A stretch of 64,000 bases of DNA from Cornus controversa (Eukaryota; Streptophyta; Magnoliopsida; Cornales; Cornaceae), in the NCBI GenBank assembly GCA_026545225.1, contig CM048845.1:2121001-2185000 (forward strand), written 5' to 3'. Every line of letters begins with the position of its first letter. Position 1 is the stretch's first letter. Position numbers and translations under genes: made by a program. Below are positions 12,241 to 24,929 of the stretch, in pieces. Under the pieces are notes generated by a model that worked only from the letters and a program-made list of their open reading frames with translations, was not told where the DNA came from and did no database searches.

Positions 12241-12719
12241 CATGATTGCAGATGCAGTCACTTAAATTTCAAACTCCACTCCTCTCCCTCTCATTTCTCC
12301 CTCTCTCTCTCGTAACTCCCTCTTCTCTCTCTTTCGAAACCCTCAAGAACACCACCACCATCACGAAAGTCCACAATCATCCGTTTTGATCCAAGTTTGA
12401 CCATCCTTGAAGGCGATTCCATGCTTGGACAGCCTTGTATGGCACAGTTCATCTTCTACTAGGTACAAACTTTATTTGGGATTTTTGAATTCTTTTGTCT
12501 TGATTTTGTGAAATTATCAGTGTTGGGTATTTGTGATTTAGCAAGTATTGGGGTGAAGTTTGGGGGAAGTTGTGAACCGTTTGATCCTATTAAAGATTGG
12601 GGGTACCTTTGATACATTTTTGTTGAGATTTGTGGATTTGGAAACCATCACTAGGGATTGCCGAGCACTGTGCTTACTCAGTACTTAAGGAAAAGCTCTA
12701 GACACATTTTTGAGCGAGA

Positions 12720-13865
12720 ATGGTCCAAAACAAGGCCCTAACGGGAGTTATTCATAACATCCCTAATAGGCAATGGAAGAACTGGGGGTTCATGCCCGAA
12801 AGTTTGATTGTGGCGTCGACTTTTGAGGACGACCGATATGCCAGTTGGAGTCTCGAGGCCTTACAGAGCCGTGGCCTCATGCCCTTGCTATCACCGGCAG
12901 CTGATGTTGCTTACCTGAGGCTTGTGCAAGCCTTTTATATGAACCTTAAATATGACTATGCAGAGCCCAGCATTTTGAGGACTACTGTGGATGGCATGGC
13001 TCTCACCATCACCATCACCACCATTTCTGAGATCACCGGGTTGCCACATATGTAACCCGAGTATATTAAGCCAGGGGATGACCATTTTGTGTTCTACGAG
13101 CTTCCACAAGATCTTACACTCTCTCAAATGTTGAGAGAACTATGTAGGGGGCATTTTACCAACTACAAGAATAACGCCACAAGCAAGTCTTTAATACCCT
13201 AACGTTGGTGGTTTTTGGACACCGTTATACATAAGAATGCCCACCCTTTTGGGCATTCTACCAAGCGCAGAGGTGAGTTCTTACAGACCCTCTATGTTAT
13301 GGAAATCGGGTGCTGGTTTTCCATTCCAGCTATTATTTGGGGTCAACTCCACAAGGCTTGGGACCAACTTATTCAAAAGCCCAACAAGAAGTCTCCTTCA
13401 ATAAAGCTTCTATTTCCTTACCTCATCACCGCCTTTTTGACTATGGCGACGTTTGAGTTTGAGGCATCTGAGATTACTATGGGGTTGCCACCATGTTTCT
13501 CTCTAAAGAGTTGGAGGAAGATGGTGGCCCATATGTCTGCCTTGCCACGAGTTGCCCCTAAGGTGGAGGCCGGTGATAGTGAGGAGGAGGAGCCTATTGG
13601 GGACCAGATGGAGATAGATGCCCCTGAGGCCGAGGATAGTGAGGAGTCCAAGGAGGAGCCCACAGATGATATGCCGGGAATGAGTACTGAGGACTATGAG
13701 TACCTCATTGATGGTATTGCTTATCTGACCGCCGATTTGGCGAATCTACAGATAGATTTTGATATGCAGTGTCAGGCTACTATAGAGGAGCGTTGTGTGG
13801 CAACAGAGCACCGAAGATAGATTGAGGAGCATTTGGATGCTCTTAGTGCTAGCGTCCACGCCATT
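12720..13865 (+). pseudogene. Env-like region of an Athila-type element (fossil)
   Basis: Two main open stretches read NWGFMPESL, RLVQAFYMNL, a TTISEITGLP block and then an acidic tail rich in E, D and S. The FYMNL-type block followed by a short beta-rich stretch is the same layout as the env-like region of the SIRE element at 53448 (RLVRVFYTHL). It corresponds, by recollection, to the plant retroelement domain often filed as 'putative plant transposon protein'. No signal peptide or membrane segment is visible, so the name env-like reflects position, not proven function. A few interruptions are present. Confidence 0.55.
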
Positions 13866-13969
13866 TAGTGGAAGAACCCAAACCACAAAAACTTAAAAGA
13901 AGTAAGAGAGCTAGAGTAGAGAAAAATTTTGGAGACTTTTTATACTTTCTTAGTAGTATGAGATCCTAC

Positions 13970-16190
13970 TACTTATAAAGAAGCCATAACTTCCATAGAT
14001 GCTCCATTTTAATGCATGGGTATTAACTAACTTGCCTCCTAGAAATAAAGTCACGGGATACAAATGGGTTTTTAAATGAAAGCTAAAACCTGATGGGAGT
14101 ATAGACAAGTATAAAGCTAGGCTAATAGCTAAGGGTTTTTCACAAAAGAAGTATATAGATTACTTTGACACATATTCACCTGTATCTAATTAATATCACT
14201 ACTATAGGATCTTAGTAGCCCTAGCATCTTTACATAATTTAGTTATTCATTAAATGGATGTTAAGACTGCATTCCTTAATGGAGACTTAGAAGAAGAGAT
14301 ATATATGGAGCAACCAGAGGATTTTATAATTAAAGGCCAAGAACATAAACTGTATAAATTAGTTAAATCATTATATAGCCTTAAGCAAGCTCCTAAACAA
14401 TGGCATGAAAAGTTTGATAGAGTAATACTAAAATATGATTTTAAGATCAATGAATTCGATAAATATATATACTTCAAGGAGAATAATAGACATCATGTGA
14501 TATTAAGTCTATATGTGGATGATATACTTGTTTTTGGAACCAATTTGGAGATAGTAAATGATGTTAAGGCATATCTAGCTAGAAATTTTGACATAACAGA
14601 TTTGGGAGAAGTTGATGTAATCTTAGGTATGAAAATAGAAAGAAATTCTCAAGGGATTACATTAAACCAATCTAGTACCATAGAAAAAATATTGAAGAAA
14701 TTTAACTACTTTGATAGCAAGCCAGTGTCAACTCCTTATGATCCTAGTGTACACCTAAAGGAAAATAATGGAGAACCCATTTCTCAACTAAAATACTCAA
14801 AGATGATTAGATCCTTATTATATATTTCAAATAAAACTAGGTCTGATATTGCATATGCTGCTGGGAGACTTAGTAGATACACTCATAACGTGAGTAAGGA
14901 TCATTGGGAGGCATCAAGGTTTGCCTAATGCAGTTGAGGGATATAGTGATGCAAATTGGATAAGTGATAATGTAGATATAAAATCTTCTAGTGGTTATAT
15001 ATTTCTTTTAGGTGGAGCTGCAATATCTTGGGGTTCAAAGAAACAAACTATAATAGCTAGAAGTACTATAGAGTCTGAGCTTATAGCATTAGATACAACC
15101 TATAGTAAAGCAAATTGAGTTAAGAACTTATTATTAGACATACCAATAGTAGACAAACCAATACCAGCTATATCCATACATTGTGATTGTAAAGTTGTTA
15201 TAGACCTAGTGAAACAATCTCATACAAATAAAAAGATAAATAGACATATTCAAATAAGATACAAGTCTATAAGAAGCCTATTGAGTAAATACATTATCTC
15301 GTTAGAATACATTAAGTTAGAAAAGAATATAGCTGACCAATTGACCAAGGATTTATCTAGGAGCGGAGTCCTAAACATGTTGAAGGGGATGGGCCTAAGC
15401 CCATAAGGGAGTCACCTATGGAGGTAACCCGTCCTTTGTGATTGGAGATCCTATGAAGAAAGTTCAACGTGTAGAAACAATCTGCATTGCCTTACTCATT
15501 TACATCACTCTTTTATTTGGGAGGTTTCTCACAAAGATTCTCTCATACCCATCCCTATGACATAGTGATGTGTTATGTGACGTTAGGAAGGGCATTGCCC
15601 TAAATGAATCTGAGGCAGGCATACTCTCACAAGGTATATGTCATATATATCCTTGGAAGATTCACCTAAATGAGAGCTTTCATGAGGCCGCGAATATAAG
15701 AATTGGATTTTTCTTTAAAAAACTCTCATGAGAATCAAGGTACAAGTGTATGGCCATTAATAACGCTAACCCGCAAAACCAAATCAATCATAAATACTAT
15801 GTGTGTGACATACTGAAATTTGGCTCAAGGGTCGAGTTCAAGACCTAGTTTCTCGGATCCCTCAAATGGAAGCAGTAAACACTAAATGTAGGTTCAAGTC
15901 TGGAAGACTCCTACGCCTATTACATGGTATAAAGTTGCCCAATTTTTATTTTATATATATATGTGTTTGATAATTTTTAAGAGGTTTGGAAACCTTGTGG
16001 GGGATTGTTGAGCGTATAATAAGGTATCCAAACCTCTTTAGCTATTCAATAGCGAAGCTGATTTTTCTAATATTTGTTGTTAGTTTTTGGCTGATTTTAT
16101 GAACATTATTTCTGATTTTTTTCATAATCTATTTTATACCGTTGTACTCCTAGCTTATAAATACTTGGAGACAACACTCTAAACCAGTTC
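13970..16190 (+). mobile_element. Ty1/copia fossil: pol end plus start of 3' LTR
   Basis: Plus-strand copia fragment. Reverse transcriptase (about 13980-14930) shows MDVKTAFLNG, LYSLKQAP, the catalytic YVDDIL and GYSDANW-type words. RNase H (about 14930-15410) shows ARSTIESE and NIADQLTKDLS. After a 3' untranslated stretch, a purine tract (GTGGGGGAT) abuts TGTTGAGCG at 16006, the start of a 3' LTR that includes a TATAAATA box near 16160. The LTR is cut off at about 16190 where the gag-only element begins. Integrase and gag are absent and several interruptions are present. The lineage within copia is not resolved. Confidence 0.8.
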
Positions 16191-17337
16191 AGAACCTAGA
16201 GGGGTGGTGAATAGGATCACTTGCTCGTTTGCTTAATTTTTAATTAATTTAATTTTAAGTCCAATTAATCAAATAATTAAAGCAAGTAAATAAATAAATT
16301 GCAAGTAAAGAAAAGAATGCACCAAATATACGTGGAAACCCAAGACGGAAAAAACCACGGAGGGAAGCGGCACGCCTCAAGAAACCAATTCACTATGATG
16401 AAGCAAAGTACAATAGACTCTATCTCAGTCTTACACCCCTCTTCACTCTGTCAAGGATCTGATGCGGAACACCTTAGGCTTATGATTGCGACGACACGTC
16501 CAACTGCTGTAGACTTCCGGCTAATGTCACCACCCTTACGGAAAGGTTGCTGGAAGAACCAAAATACTCAGCAAGTATTTTGTTCCCTTCGTAGTGCAAT
16601 CTAGTCACCTTTCTTCCTCAGCAAGCAAGCAAGCGAAGAACCTTCAATCCAATGTTCTGATCAGCAAATAGATTTGATGCAGTCTCTGAACAACTAATCA
16701 GAAGTAGAACACCATCCTAAATATCACTCGTGAAGTATAGATGTGTGTTCTTAAAAATATATAACCCTAATTATACTGTATATACTTTCTCTCTCTAAAA
16801 TATTAATTTTTCAAGGCACTCTCATAGAGAAAATATGAATACATATATATATAGGCAAGGAAGTCCTAATTCTACTTGGAAAAGAAGCTGAATACCAAAA
16901 TAGAACATTCCTAGAAGTTTCAAACCCAATAGGAATCAGAATTTTCGTCAAAATCTATTTCCTATTTGGAACAGGCTAAGTGGGGCCGGTGCCAAATAAA
17001 TAGGACTGGTGGGACTTTTTTGAAAACCTGCAGAAACTAAACTGCCGAGAAAAGTTGGACCGGTCCTAAATATTGGGGACCCGTCCTATTTTGAAAAATC
17101 CTAAAATTTCAATTTAAACCCTGGTTTTTCAAAATAGGCTCGGAACTAAAAAGTGCAAAGTGTCCTCACCATACTTACTTGTACTATATGGTGTTCTAAC
17201 TGATTCGTCGGCTTCCATACACTTGAGTGTCAGCTCGAAGATGTCGATGATCGATACAAATAATAATCCAAAAATTACAACTTGATCAATCAGGTTTTGA
17301 TCATCGAAATATGTCAATTACAAATTTTTATCTCACA
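16190..17337 (-). repeat. 3' LTR of the gag-only element
   Basis: Matches 22480-23632 throughout. The outer (left) end is missing, so no target duplication can be read. It ends TCTCACA next to the polypurine tract (about 17338-17352). The ACCGGT palindromes seen in the partner LTR are mostly altered here. Confidence 0.85.
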
Positions 17338-17352
17338 ATCTCCCTCTTTGGC

Positions 17353-20230
17353 AACTTCGTGACAAAACCACTTGGACAATCAATAACCTAACTTATTGGA
17401 AAAATTAGATTACAAAGTTGCCCAAATACACAGAAATATAGAACTGATCATCAGAAGCTCCACTTGTGTGTTCAAGATGATTATTATAAAAACCTGTTGT
17501 ACCTGCACATCTCTTAAATAACACAACCTGTGAAAAGCTTAATAAAGAAATATAATCATATATATCTCCCCCTTAAGAAAATATCTGATAAATATATCTC
17601 CCCCTTTGTCAAAGAACTTCATATCACATCCCATGCATATAACAATATCATCTCCCCCTTTTTGGAACAAATTGATAAAGAACTAGCAAAGAGATTTAGA
17701 TAAACAGATAAATCATGAAGCACATTAGAAGAGAATAATGAAAAAATAATCAACATCATTGATCAAATAAATATCCAAAACATATCAGTTGATGGAATAA
17801 ACAAAGCATAACAAGATCAAGCATCAAACCTAGACAAAATAGAGTTAACTACTCAAAGTCTAGCAAAACATAACTAAGCCTATCATCAAGACCTAATACT
17901 CATCATCATCATGAGCTCCAAAAACTAGATATCAACCTCTATCAAAAAGATATTCTTGAACATATAACTCCGTCTATTGAAATTTACATCAAAGTCCACA
18001 AAAGTATGATCCAAACATAAATATGGTATCCATAAGATCAACATGCAACCTAATCAAAGACACCATGAGTATCCAAAAATAACCAAGTCTAAATCATAAA
18101 CCTAGCAAACAGATAAACTAGTCTGAATCATCAAAACATCAAACCCTTAAAAACTAGCTCTCATCAGTGATGTAGGAGAGTGAATGATGTCCATTATCAA
18201 AGATACATTGGGTACTCATAAGGCTCAAATCATTATCCTCTATAGGTGGTCTATCAAGATTTGTCCTTAAATATTACAAAATAATACCACTTGTTAAGAT
18301 CAAGAATACCAACAATTGAGTCATAACAGTTGTATTCACTTCAATGATAATGACAAACACTTTGATTATGAAAGATAAAACATCCAAATATGTTACCCAA
18401 ATCACATAAGGACTCTCAACCAAGATATTTTAAATCAAAATTTCTTTCGCTTTTAAAAGCACTCCCCTAGCTCTTTTAGACCTAATCATGAAAGTCACAA
18501 TGAATGGAAGCATAAACAAGATCACAAGTTTCATTAAAGAATTATGTCAAACACTTGGAGAACAAGATTTAAAAAATTTGAGCACAACTTGTTTGATCAA
18601 TTAGCTCAAAATCAACTCAAATCCTCCAAATATAATCCCTTCCACCAATTTCAATCGAATCACAAATATTAACCAAAATGATGTAGATTATGTAACACAA
18701 GATAGGTTGAGGATTGATGCAAGTTGAAGAAAAAAGTATAATTAAAAGTTCCATTGGGGCCTTTTGTCGAACACCTTGTGTGCAATAGAATAAACCTTAA
18801 GTTTCAAGAATGTTTGTTTGCACAATTTCTCCCAAATCCATAATCAATAAACACCAACTCCAATTAGACAATCTCAATCCTCCAATATCAATCAACCACA
18901 AAGAAATGTAGAAGCAGAAGAGTGTAAGTGATTTGGAGTGTTTTAGAGTGCTTGAGGGTGAGAATTTAAGAGATATGAGTGTGTGTGCGAGTGTACAAAG
19001 AATGCCACTTAAAACATTAAGGCACGTGCGCGGATTTTATCAAAACAGGGCATCCGCTAAGTGCGACTGGTCCTAAAATTTGGGGACCGGTCCAACTTCT
19101 TTCGGTTCCTCAGAATCTGCAGAAGAGCGACCGGTGCTCAATAATGGGGATCGGTCCAACTTTGTGAATTTTAAAAAATTACACTTTGGACCTCTAATTC
19201 ACCAAATACACCTCATCTCAACTTGATTTAGCAATTAAGCACACAAAGTATGAAAAATAAATACAAAATCAAAATAAAACATATTTTTAGATTTTTAAAA
19301 AATTTTCAAGAGAAAATAAAAATAAAAACATGAATAATCTCATGAGAATAATCAAAGCACATTTTTCAGATAATAACATGAGTTCTAAAATTTTTGAAAG
19401 ATTTCAAACATTTATAAATGTAGAATTTTAAAACCCATAGATTGTCTTTAAAATTCATCCTCGAATTCATGATCATGACACAACTTCCAACACACAAATA
19501 TTTATAAAAATTTAAAAATTCATCTAATAAATCCATGTGTATGTGTGCAATCCAATTTCATCAAAAATTAATCAAATTCCTTTGATCCATCTTATAAAAC
19601 ATATTGGATAATAAGCAAATATAACTTTACATGATCAATCATTTATTTTTCTTTCATTCATTTTTTCTTTTTCTAAGACAGTGGCTTTCACTCTTACGGG
19701 CAGCAAGCTATTTTCCTCAAAACAACTCTTTAAATTTTTAAAGATATCTCATTGGAGATTTACATTGTAGTGGAAACTACGAACACATCCCGAAGGTAGC
19801 CTTTTCCTTTTGTCTTAGATATTCAGCAAAAATTTTTTCTCTCTTTTTCTTTTTCTTTTCATGCTGAATAAAAAAACATAAATTTTTTCTCCTTTTTTTT
19901 TTCATTGATCATTTAAGCTTTCAATGCTACTCATACAATATACTCTAGTCAACTTCACATTAGTTTTCAATCAATTCTCTCAGAGTTGGACTAGTGCACA
20001 ATTTTGTATGGACTCAGAAGATTTACCTCTAAAAAGAAATAAATACAGTACATTGGTCATCAATGTTTAGATCATAAAATCAAGTACTTCATTCATTGAC
20101 AAACTAAGTGTCCCAATTATGCATTCACAAATCAAAGTGAAATTAAAAAGAAATATAAAGAAATCACATTATTTCTCAGAAAAATATAATTATCATAATA
20201 TCATATGATTATTACTAAAAATAAACAAAA
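17353..20230. other. Non-coding internal region of the gag-only element
   Basis: AT-rich sequence without coding support. It contains the repeated CTCCCCCTTT words near 17565-17660 and an ACCGGT cluster between about 19060 and 19165 (two exact, two altered copies). In an autonomous relative this interval would be expected to hold pol. Confidence 0.65.
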
Positions 20231-20459
20231 CCTATCCTAACCAAAAAGATATGGTCCAATGGAAAAAAATAATGAACATAAGTTCAGTCCATGACCATCA
20301 AAGTCCTAATGACCTAGTTAGGGGGTTTTGCACCCAAAGACCTATTAGGAATAAATCCCATAGTATCAATAGGCACAAACTTCTCCAAATCTTTCTTTTT
20401 CATCCAGATAGTTTTAACATGCAGTTTATCAGAAAAGAATTGTGGAGAAACAAAAAAAT

Positions 20460-22420
20460 TCTTCTTTTAATTTGAATTCTTTTTACCTTGAGAATTTTTG
20501 GATTTGTTCCAATAATGTGGCTTTTTAGCATGAACCCTATTCTTAGTAAAATAATTATGCACATAAAAATCAGAATTAGAATGTCTTCTCTTTTTATAGC
20601 AATAGTGTTGATTATGTCCATTCTTACCACAAAAAGAACAATAAAGTACATTGGACACAACATTAGCATACACAGACTCAACTTGAGACTTAATCAAATT
20701 CTTAGGTTTAACAAAAATAGTTTTTCCCTTAGATGATAACCCAACAAAACCTAATCCAGTCTTATCTCCTACAGGCTTACCAACACTAATCATGCTATCA
20801 AGCTTAATCTGTCCAGAAGTAAAAGCAATTAATTTCTCTTGTGATTTTTTCAATTCAGCCTCAAGAAAATTAATTCTAGCAACAAGAGAATCTCTAGCAG
20901 AAATAACTTGACTTACCTCGCTTTCGAGAAACTTGACTTTGCCTTGAAGATTCAGAATTTTAGTTTTACTTTCTTCAATCAACTTCACTTGATCTTCATT
21001 CTTTTTCTTCAAAGTCTCTTTCTCAGATTTTTCTTGCTTCAGCTTCTCAGATTTTTTATTATAAGCTTCCAGTAATTTCTCAAAAAGTTCTGGCAACTTG
21101 CTTTCACATGGTTCTTCATCAGACTGCTCAACTTCTGAATCGTCAGACCCTACTTGACTGAGAGTAGTGTATATCTCTGTTTCACCTACATCAGAAGAAG
21201 AATCATTAGCAGTATCACCATTCAATAAAGTAACAAAAATAAGAGAATCATTCTCAACAGAAGAATCACTGTCAGAGTTAGAAGATTCAAACTCAGAAAT
21301 GATATCTTTCATAACTTTCTTGTTTGAAATTTTCTTTGCACTAAAGCTATTTTTCTTAGGACTTGGACATTGATTAGATGTATGACCTTTACCACCACAT
21401 GTCCAACAAGTAACCTCAATTTTCTTAGAGTTATCTTCTTTCTCTTTCCTTTCCTTACCTTTGGATGATGAGCTTTGATTCCGGAATTTAGAAGGATTTT
21501 CTTTTCTCAAATTTTACCTTTTTCATATTCAAGAATCTTTCTAAATTTCCTAGCAAGGAGTGCAACATCATTATCTGAATCATATTCAAACCTTTCAATT
21601 TTTTCAACTTCAGATTTTGAAGAATTTGAACAATTTGACAAACTTGAAGACTTTGAAGTCTTTGATGTTTTTAAAGCCAAATTTTTTGATTTCTGAAGCT
21701 TTGGATATTTCATCTCAAAAGTTTGAATTGATCCAACTAACTCAGCCACCTCCATAGAATCTACATCTCTGCTCTCATCTAAGGCTTCCAACTTAGCTTG
21801 GAACCTATCAGGCAATGATCTCATGATTTTTCTAATAATTTGAAACGAATGAATTTTCTCACCAAGGTTAGCACTACTTTGAACAATATCATTAAGCCTA
21901 GAATAAAAATCAGAAAACATCTCATCTTCATCCATTCTAATTGTTTCAAATTTAGTAGCAAGCATTTGTAACTTAGATCTCCTTACCTTGGTGGTACCCT
22001 CATGAGTTACCAGTAAAATATCTCATGCTTCTTTCGAAGTGGAACATGCAGAAATTCTAGCAAATTCAAAAGGAACAACATAATTAAATATAGCATATAA
22101 ACCCTTGTTGTTATTATTGGCATCTTCATGTTCAGCATTAGACCATGTTGCCTTATCCTTCTCTACAGTCACAACAGCATCACCATCACCAGTGGTAATG
22201 GTAGGACTTTTATAGCCATTCTCTACAGCCATCCAAACTCTCTCTCCTTGAGATTTTAAAAAGACTTTCATACGAGACTTCCAGAAAGTATAATTTGAAC
22301 CATCAAACAAAGGAGTTCGCTGAATCGATCCACCCTCTTTCATACTAGATTCCATGATAATTTTTTGAAAACAAAAATAAATTTTGATTTGAAAAATACT
22401 TCGCAAGGAATTACTCACAA
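20460..22420 (-). pseudogene. Gag of the gag-only element (fossil)
   Basis: Read on the minus strand, the N-terminal part has PLFDGSNYTFWKSRM, the usual start of copia gag. The middle shows the UBN2-type block (FSDFYSRLNDIV, KIMRSLPDRF). The C-terminal part has a zinc knuckle CWTCGGKGHTSNQC, an acidic stretch, a long K/E-rich coiled coil and a second knuckle CSFCGKNGHNQHYC. The long coiled coil with a second knuckle resembles SIRE-lineage gag. It is preserved in about three blocks. Confidence 0.75.
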
Positions 22421-22447
22421 ATTAGAGAACACTGCTCTGATACCAAT

Positions 22448-23632
22448 TGTGAGTTGCGCGGTGCGAAAGCGGTTCTGAAAAGTATTTTAGAACCTAGAGG
22501 GGGGTGAATAGGATCACTTGCTCGTTTGCTTAATTTTTAATTAATTTAATTTTAAGTCCAATTAATAAAACAATTAAAGCAAGTAAATAAATAAATTGCA
22601 AGTAAAGAAAAGAATGCACCAGATATACGTGGAAACCCAAGACGGGAAAAATCACAGAGGGAGGCGGCATGCCTCAGGAAACCAATTCACTATGATGAAG
22701 CAAAGTACAATAGACTCTGTCTCAGTCTCACACCCCTCTTCACTCTATCAAGGATCTGATGCGGAACACCTCAGGCTTATGATTGCGACGACACGTCCAA
22801 CTGCTGCAGACTTCTGGCTAACGTCACCACCCTTACAGAAAGGTTGCTGGTAGAACCAAAATACTCAGCAAGTATTTTGTTCCCTTCGTAGTGCAATCTA
22901 GTCACCTTTCTTCCTCAACAAGCAAGCAAGCGAAGAACCTTCAATCCAATGTTCTGATCAGCAAATAGATTTGATGCAGTCTCTGAACAACTAATCAGAA
23001 GTAGAACACCATCCTAAATATCACTCGTGAAGTATGAATGTGTGTTCTTAAAAATATATAGCCCTAATTATACTGTATATACTTTCTCTCTCTAAAATAT
23101 TAATTTTTCAAGGCACTCTCATAGAGAAAATATGAATACATATATATATAGGAAAGGAAGTCCTAATTCTACTTGGAAAAGATGTTGAATACCAAAATAG
23201 AACTTTCCTAGAAGTTTCAAATCCAATAGGAATCAGAATTTCCGTCAAAATCTATTTCCTATTTGAAACAGGCTAAGTGGGACCGGTGCCAAATAAATAG
23301 GACCGGTGGAACTTTTTGAAAACCTGCAGAAACTAAACTGCCGAGAAAAGTTGGACCGGTCCTACATATTGGGGACCGGTCCTACTTTGAAAATTTCTAA
23401 AATTTTCATTCAAACCCTGATTTTCAAAATAGGCTCGGAACTAAAAAGTGCAAAGTGTCCTCACCATACTTACTTGTACTATATGGTGTTCTAACTGATT
23501 CGTCGGCTTCCATGCACTTGAGTGTCAGCTCGAAGATGTCGATGATCGATACAAAGAATAATTCAAAAATTACAACTCGATCAATCAGGTTTTGATCATC
23601 GAAATATGCCAATTACAAATTTTTATCTCACA
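22448..23632 (-). repeat. 5' LTR of the gag-only element
   Basis: 1185 bp with perfect TGTGAG/CTCACA ends. It contains four exact ACCGGT sites at 23282, 23302, 23355 and 23375, two of them inside the full palindrome GGACCGGTCC. It joins the primer-binding site on its left. Confidence 0.9.
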
Positions 23633-23654
23633 AGAATGAGTAGAATCTCTGCAA

Positions 23655-24047
23655 TATAGATGTTTAAAATATATAGAGTACAAAATGACCAAAATACCCC
23701 CAGGCCATTTAACGTACCTTCCTGACCCACGTTTTCGATTTTGAAAGCGGCTATGGCTCCGAAATCACTTCCTTAACTCTCTTAACATTTCATTTGGTTC
23801 AAAATCAAAAATAAATTTTTCTTAAAAAAATTTCGGATTTTTTGGCCCACCTGACCCGTGTCCCGAGTCCCGCCAACCAAAAAATCTCAATTTTTTTTCA
23901 AACGCTCTCAAAACTTCCCAAAACCTCTAAACAAGGTTCCAAACATGTTTCCCACATTTAAAAATACAAAATATCATTTAAATTGCATTTATGATTAAAA
24001 TGATGCATAAAAAGAAAAATCGGTCAAAATTGGACTTGGTCTCTACA
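23655..24047 (-). repeat. Partial Tekay-like gypsy LTR
   Basis: Resembles the inner end of the Tekay-1 LTR (about 3900-4262) in word order, including AAATCACTTCCTTAACTCT, AAATTTCGGAT and an end in GGTCTCTACA. It has no adjoining internal region and is bounded on the right by a copia remnant. Confidence 0.7.
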
Positions 24048-24575
24048 AGAAGCAAGAAGAATTCAATTTGGTAATGTGAGAGTAGATTCCAAGTTTGACT
24101 ATTTGAACTTTGAGTTTGCTCGCAATAGGTGAATGCAATGGAATATCGAAGAATGACAAGAAGGAATAAAGAAAGTGTTTTGTTCAAGGTGGAGAAATCT
24201 TCAGTCGAGGTGAAGTTATAGAAGAGCGCGTTGATGGAATTTGAGCCAAGGTGGATATTGTTAGGAATTGCGGCTCATATTCCTAATATAATTAGATTTT
24301 CATATAAAGTTGTATTTAACAGGTAATACTTTTAGCACAAGTTATCTTGGGCTCTAAGGAATTATAACCCTTGTCCAACAAGGAATTAGATTTGAAAACT
24401 CCATAAATAGAGGTGAGGTTGATAAAAGAGATAATAGAGAAAAGAGATAGAGGGATAATTGTAAAGAGAGGTGAGTAGAGAGGGAAAAAGTGTGTCACCA
24501 AAGTATTGAAGTAAAGAAAGTCGTTCTTCGCCTGTAGACGTAAGCAATTTGCCAAACCATGTAAATCTCGTGTTA

Positions 24576-24609
<34 letters not shown>

Positions 24610-24647
24610 TCTGTTTTATTGTCAATACTGTGTGTACGATCCTAACA
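24048..24647 (+). mobile_element. Copia 3' end: internal tail plus 3' LTR
   Basis: A 389-bp LTR at 24259-24647 has an 8-bp inverted terminal repeat, TGTTAGGA...TCCTAACA. It is preceded by a purine-rich GCCAAGGTGGATAT, the usual polypurine tract of small copia elements, so this is a 3' LTR on the plus strand. Roughly 210 bases of internal tail remain and the rest of the element is absent. A (GT)n run (about 24581-24606) lies inside the LTR. Confidence 0.75.
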
Positions 24648-24649
24648 GA

Positions 24650-24929
24650 GGAGTGACGACATGGCTTTTTTTTTCCTTCCTAAAACTTAGGTTCTTAGTC
24701 ATTTCACACTATTACGGAAGGGCATTTAAGTAAAATAAGTATTTCCGTTAGCCTGGTTGACTGTCCATCACCATGAGGAGAGGTCCATGTAACAAGGTTT
24801 TGTTTTTAGGGGAGGTCAATGTCATTTCATAGAGAAGGTCCGTGTAATTAAGACTTACCTCAAGAAAAGTCAGTGTAATTTTCTAAATTTATATATGCAT
24901 ATTGTTCATGTACATTATCAGTATGTGGT
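24650..24929. other. Intergenic, no gene seen
   Basis: AT-rich sequence with repeated phrases (GGTCCATGTAA, GGTCAATGTCA, GGTCCGTGTAA, GTCAGTGTAA). These resemble one end of a decayed TIR element, but no partner end was found. Confidence 0.4.

Larger units (their letters stand above)
9980..13900 (+). mobile_element. Athila-like Ty3/gypsy remains
   Basis: Plus-strand fossil in several pieces. It has LTR-like sequence with a CGATGCATCG palindrome cluster (about 10180-10250), a gag-end/protease piece (about 11280-11840) and a second palindrome cluster (about 12009-12240). A pyrimidine-rich leader (about 12250-12330) then precedes an env-like piece (about 12720-13865). Reverse transcriptase and integrase were not found between protease and env-like parts, so large sections are missing, and the rest carries several interruptions. 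The protease wording and the env-like region fit Athila-lineage elements. The outer limits are uncertain. Confidence 0.65.
16190..23632 (-). mobile_element. Gag-only LTR element (TR-GAG-like), SIRE-type copia derivative
   Basis: Minus-strand element of about 7.4 kb. The 5' LTR is 22448-23632 (TGTGAG...CTCACA) and the 3' LTR about 16190-17337. A TGGTATCAGAGC primer-binding site (complement of 22434-22445) follows the 5' LTR. The only recognisable coding part is gag (about 20460-22420). The remaining 3.1 kb to the polypurine tract holds no protease, integrase or reverse transcriptase. Several extra polypurine-tract-like words (CTCCCCC complement) lie near 17565, 17597 and 17650, as is usual in SIRE/Maximus elements. 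By hand count the LTRs differ at about 15 of 230 compared positions, all transitions. Gag has about two or three interruptions. Confidence 0.75.

Noticed and set aside
22434-22445. tRNA-like TGGTATCAGAGC sequences here, at 48667 and at 56571
   Set aside because: They are retroelement primer-binding sites beside LTR edges. No cloverleaf surrounds them.
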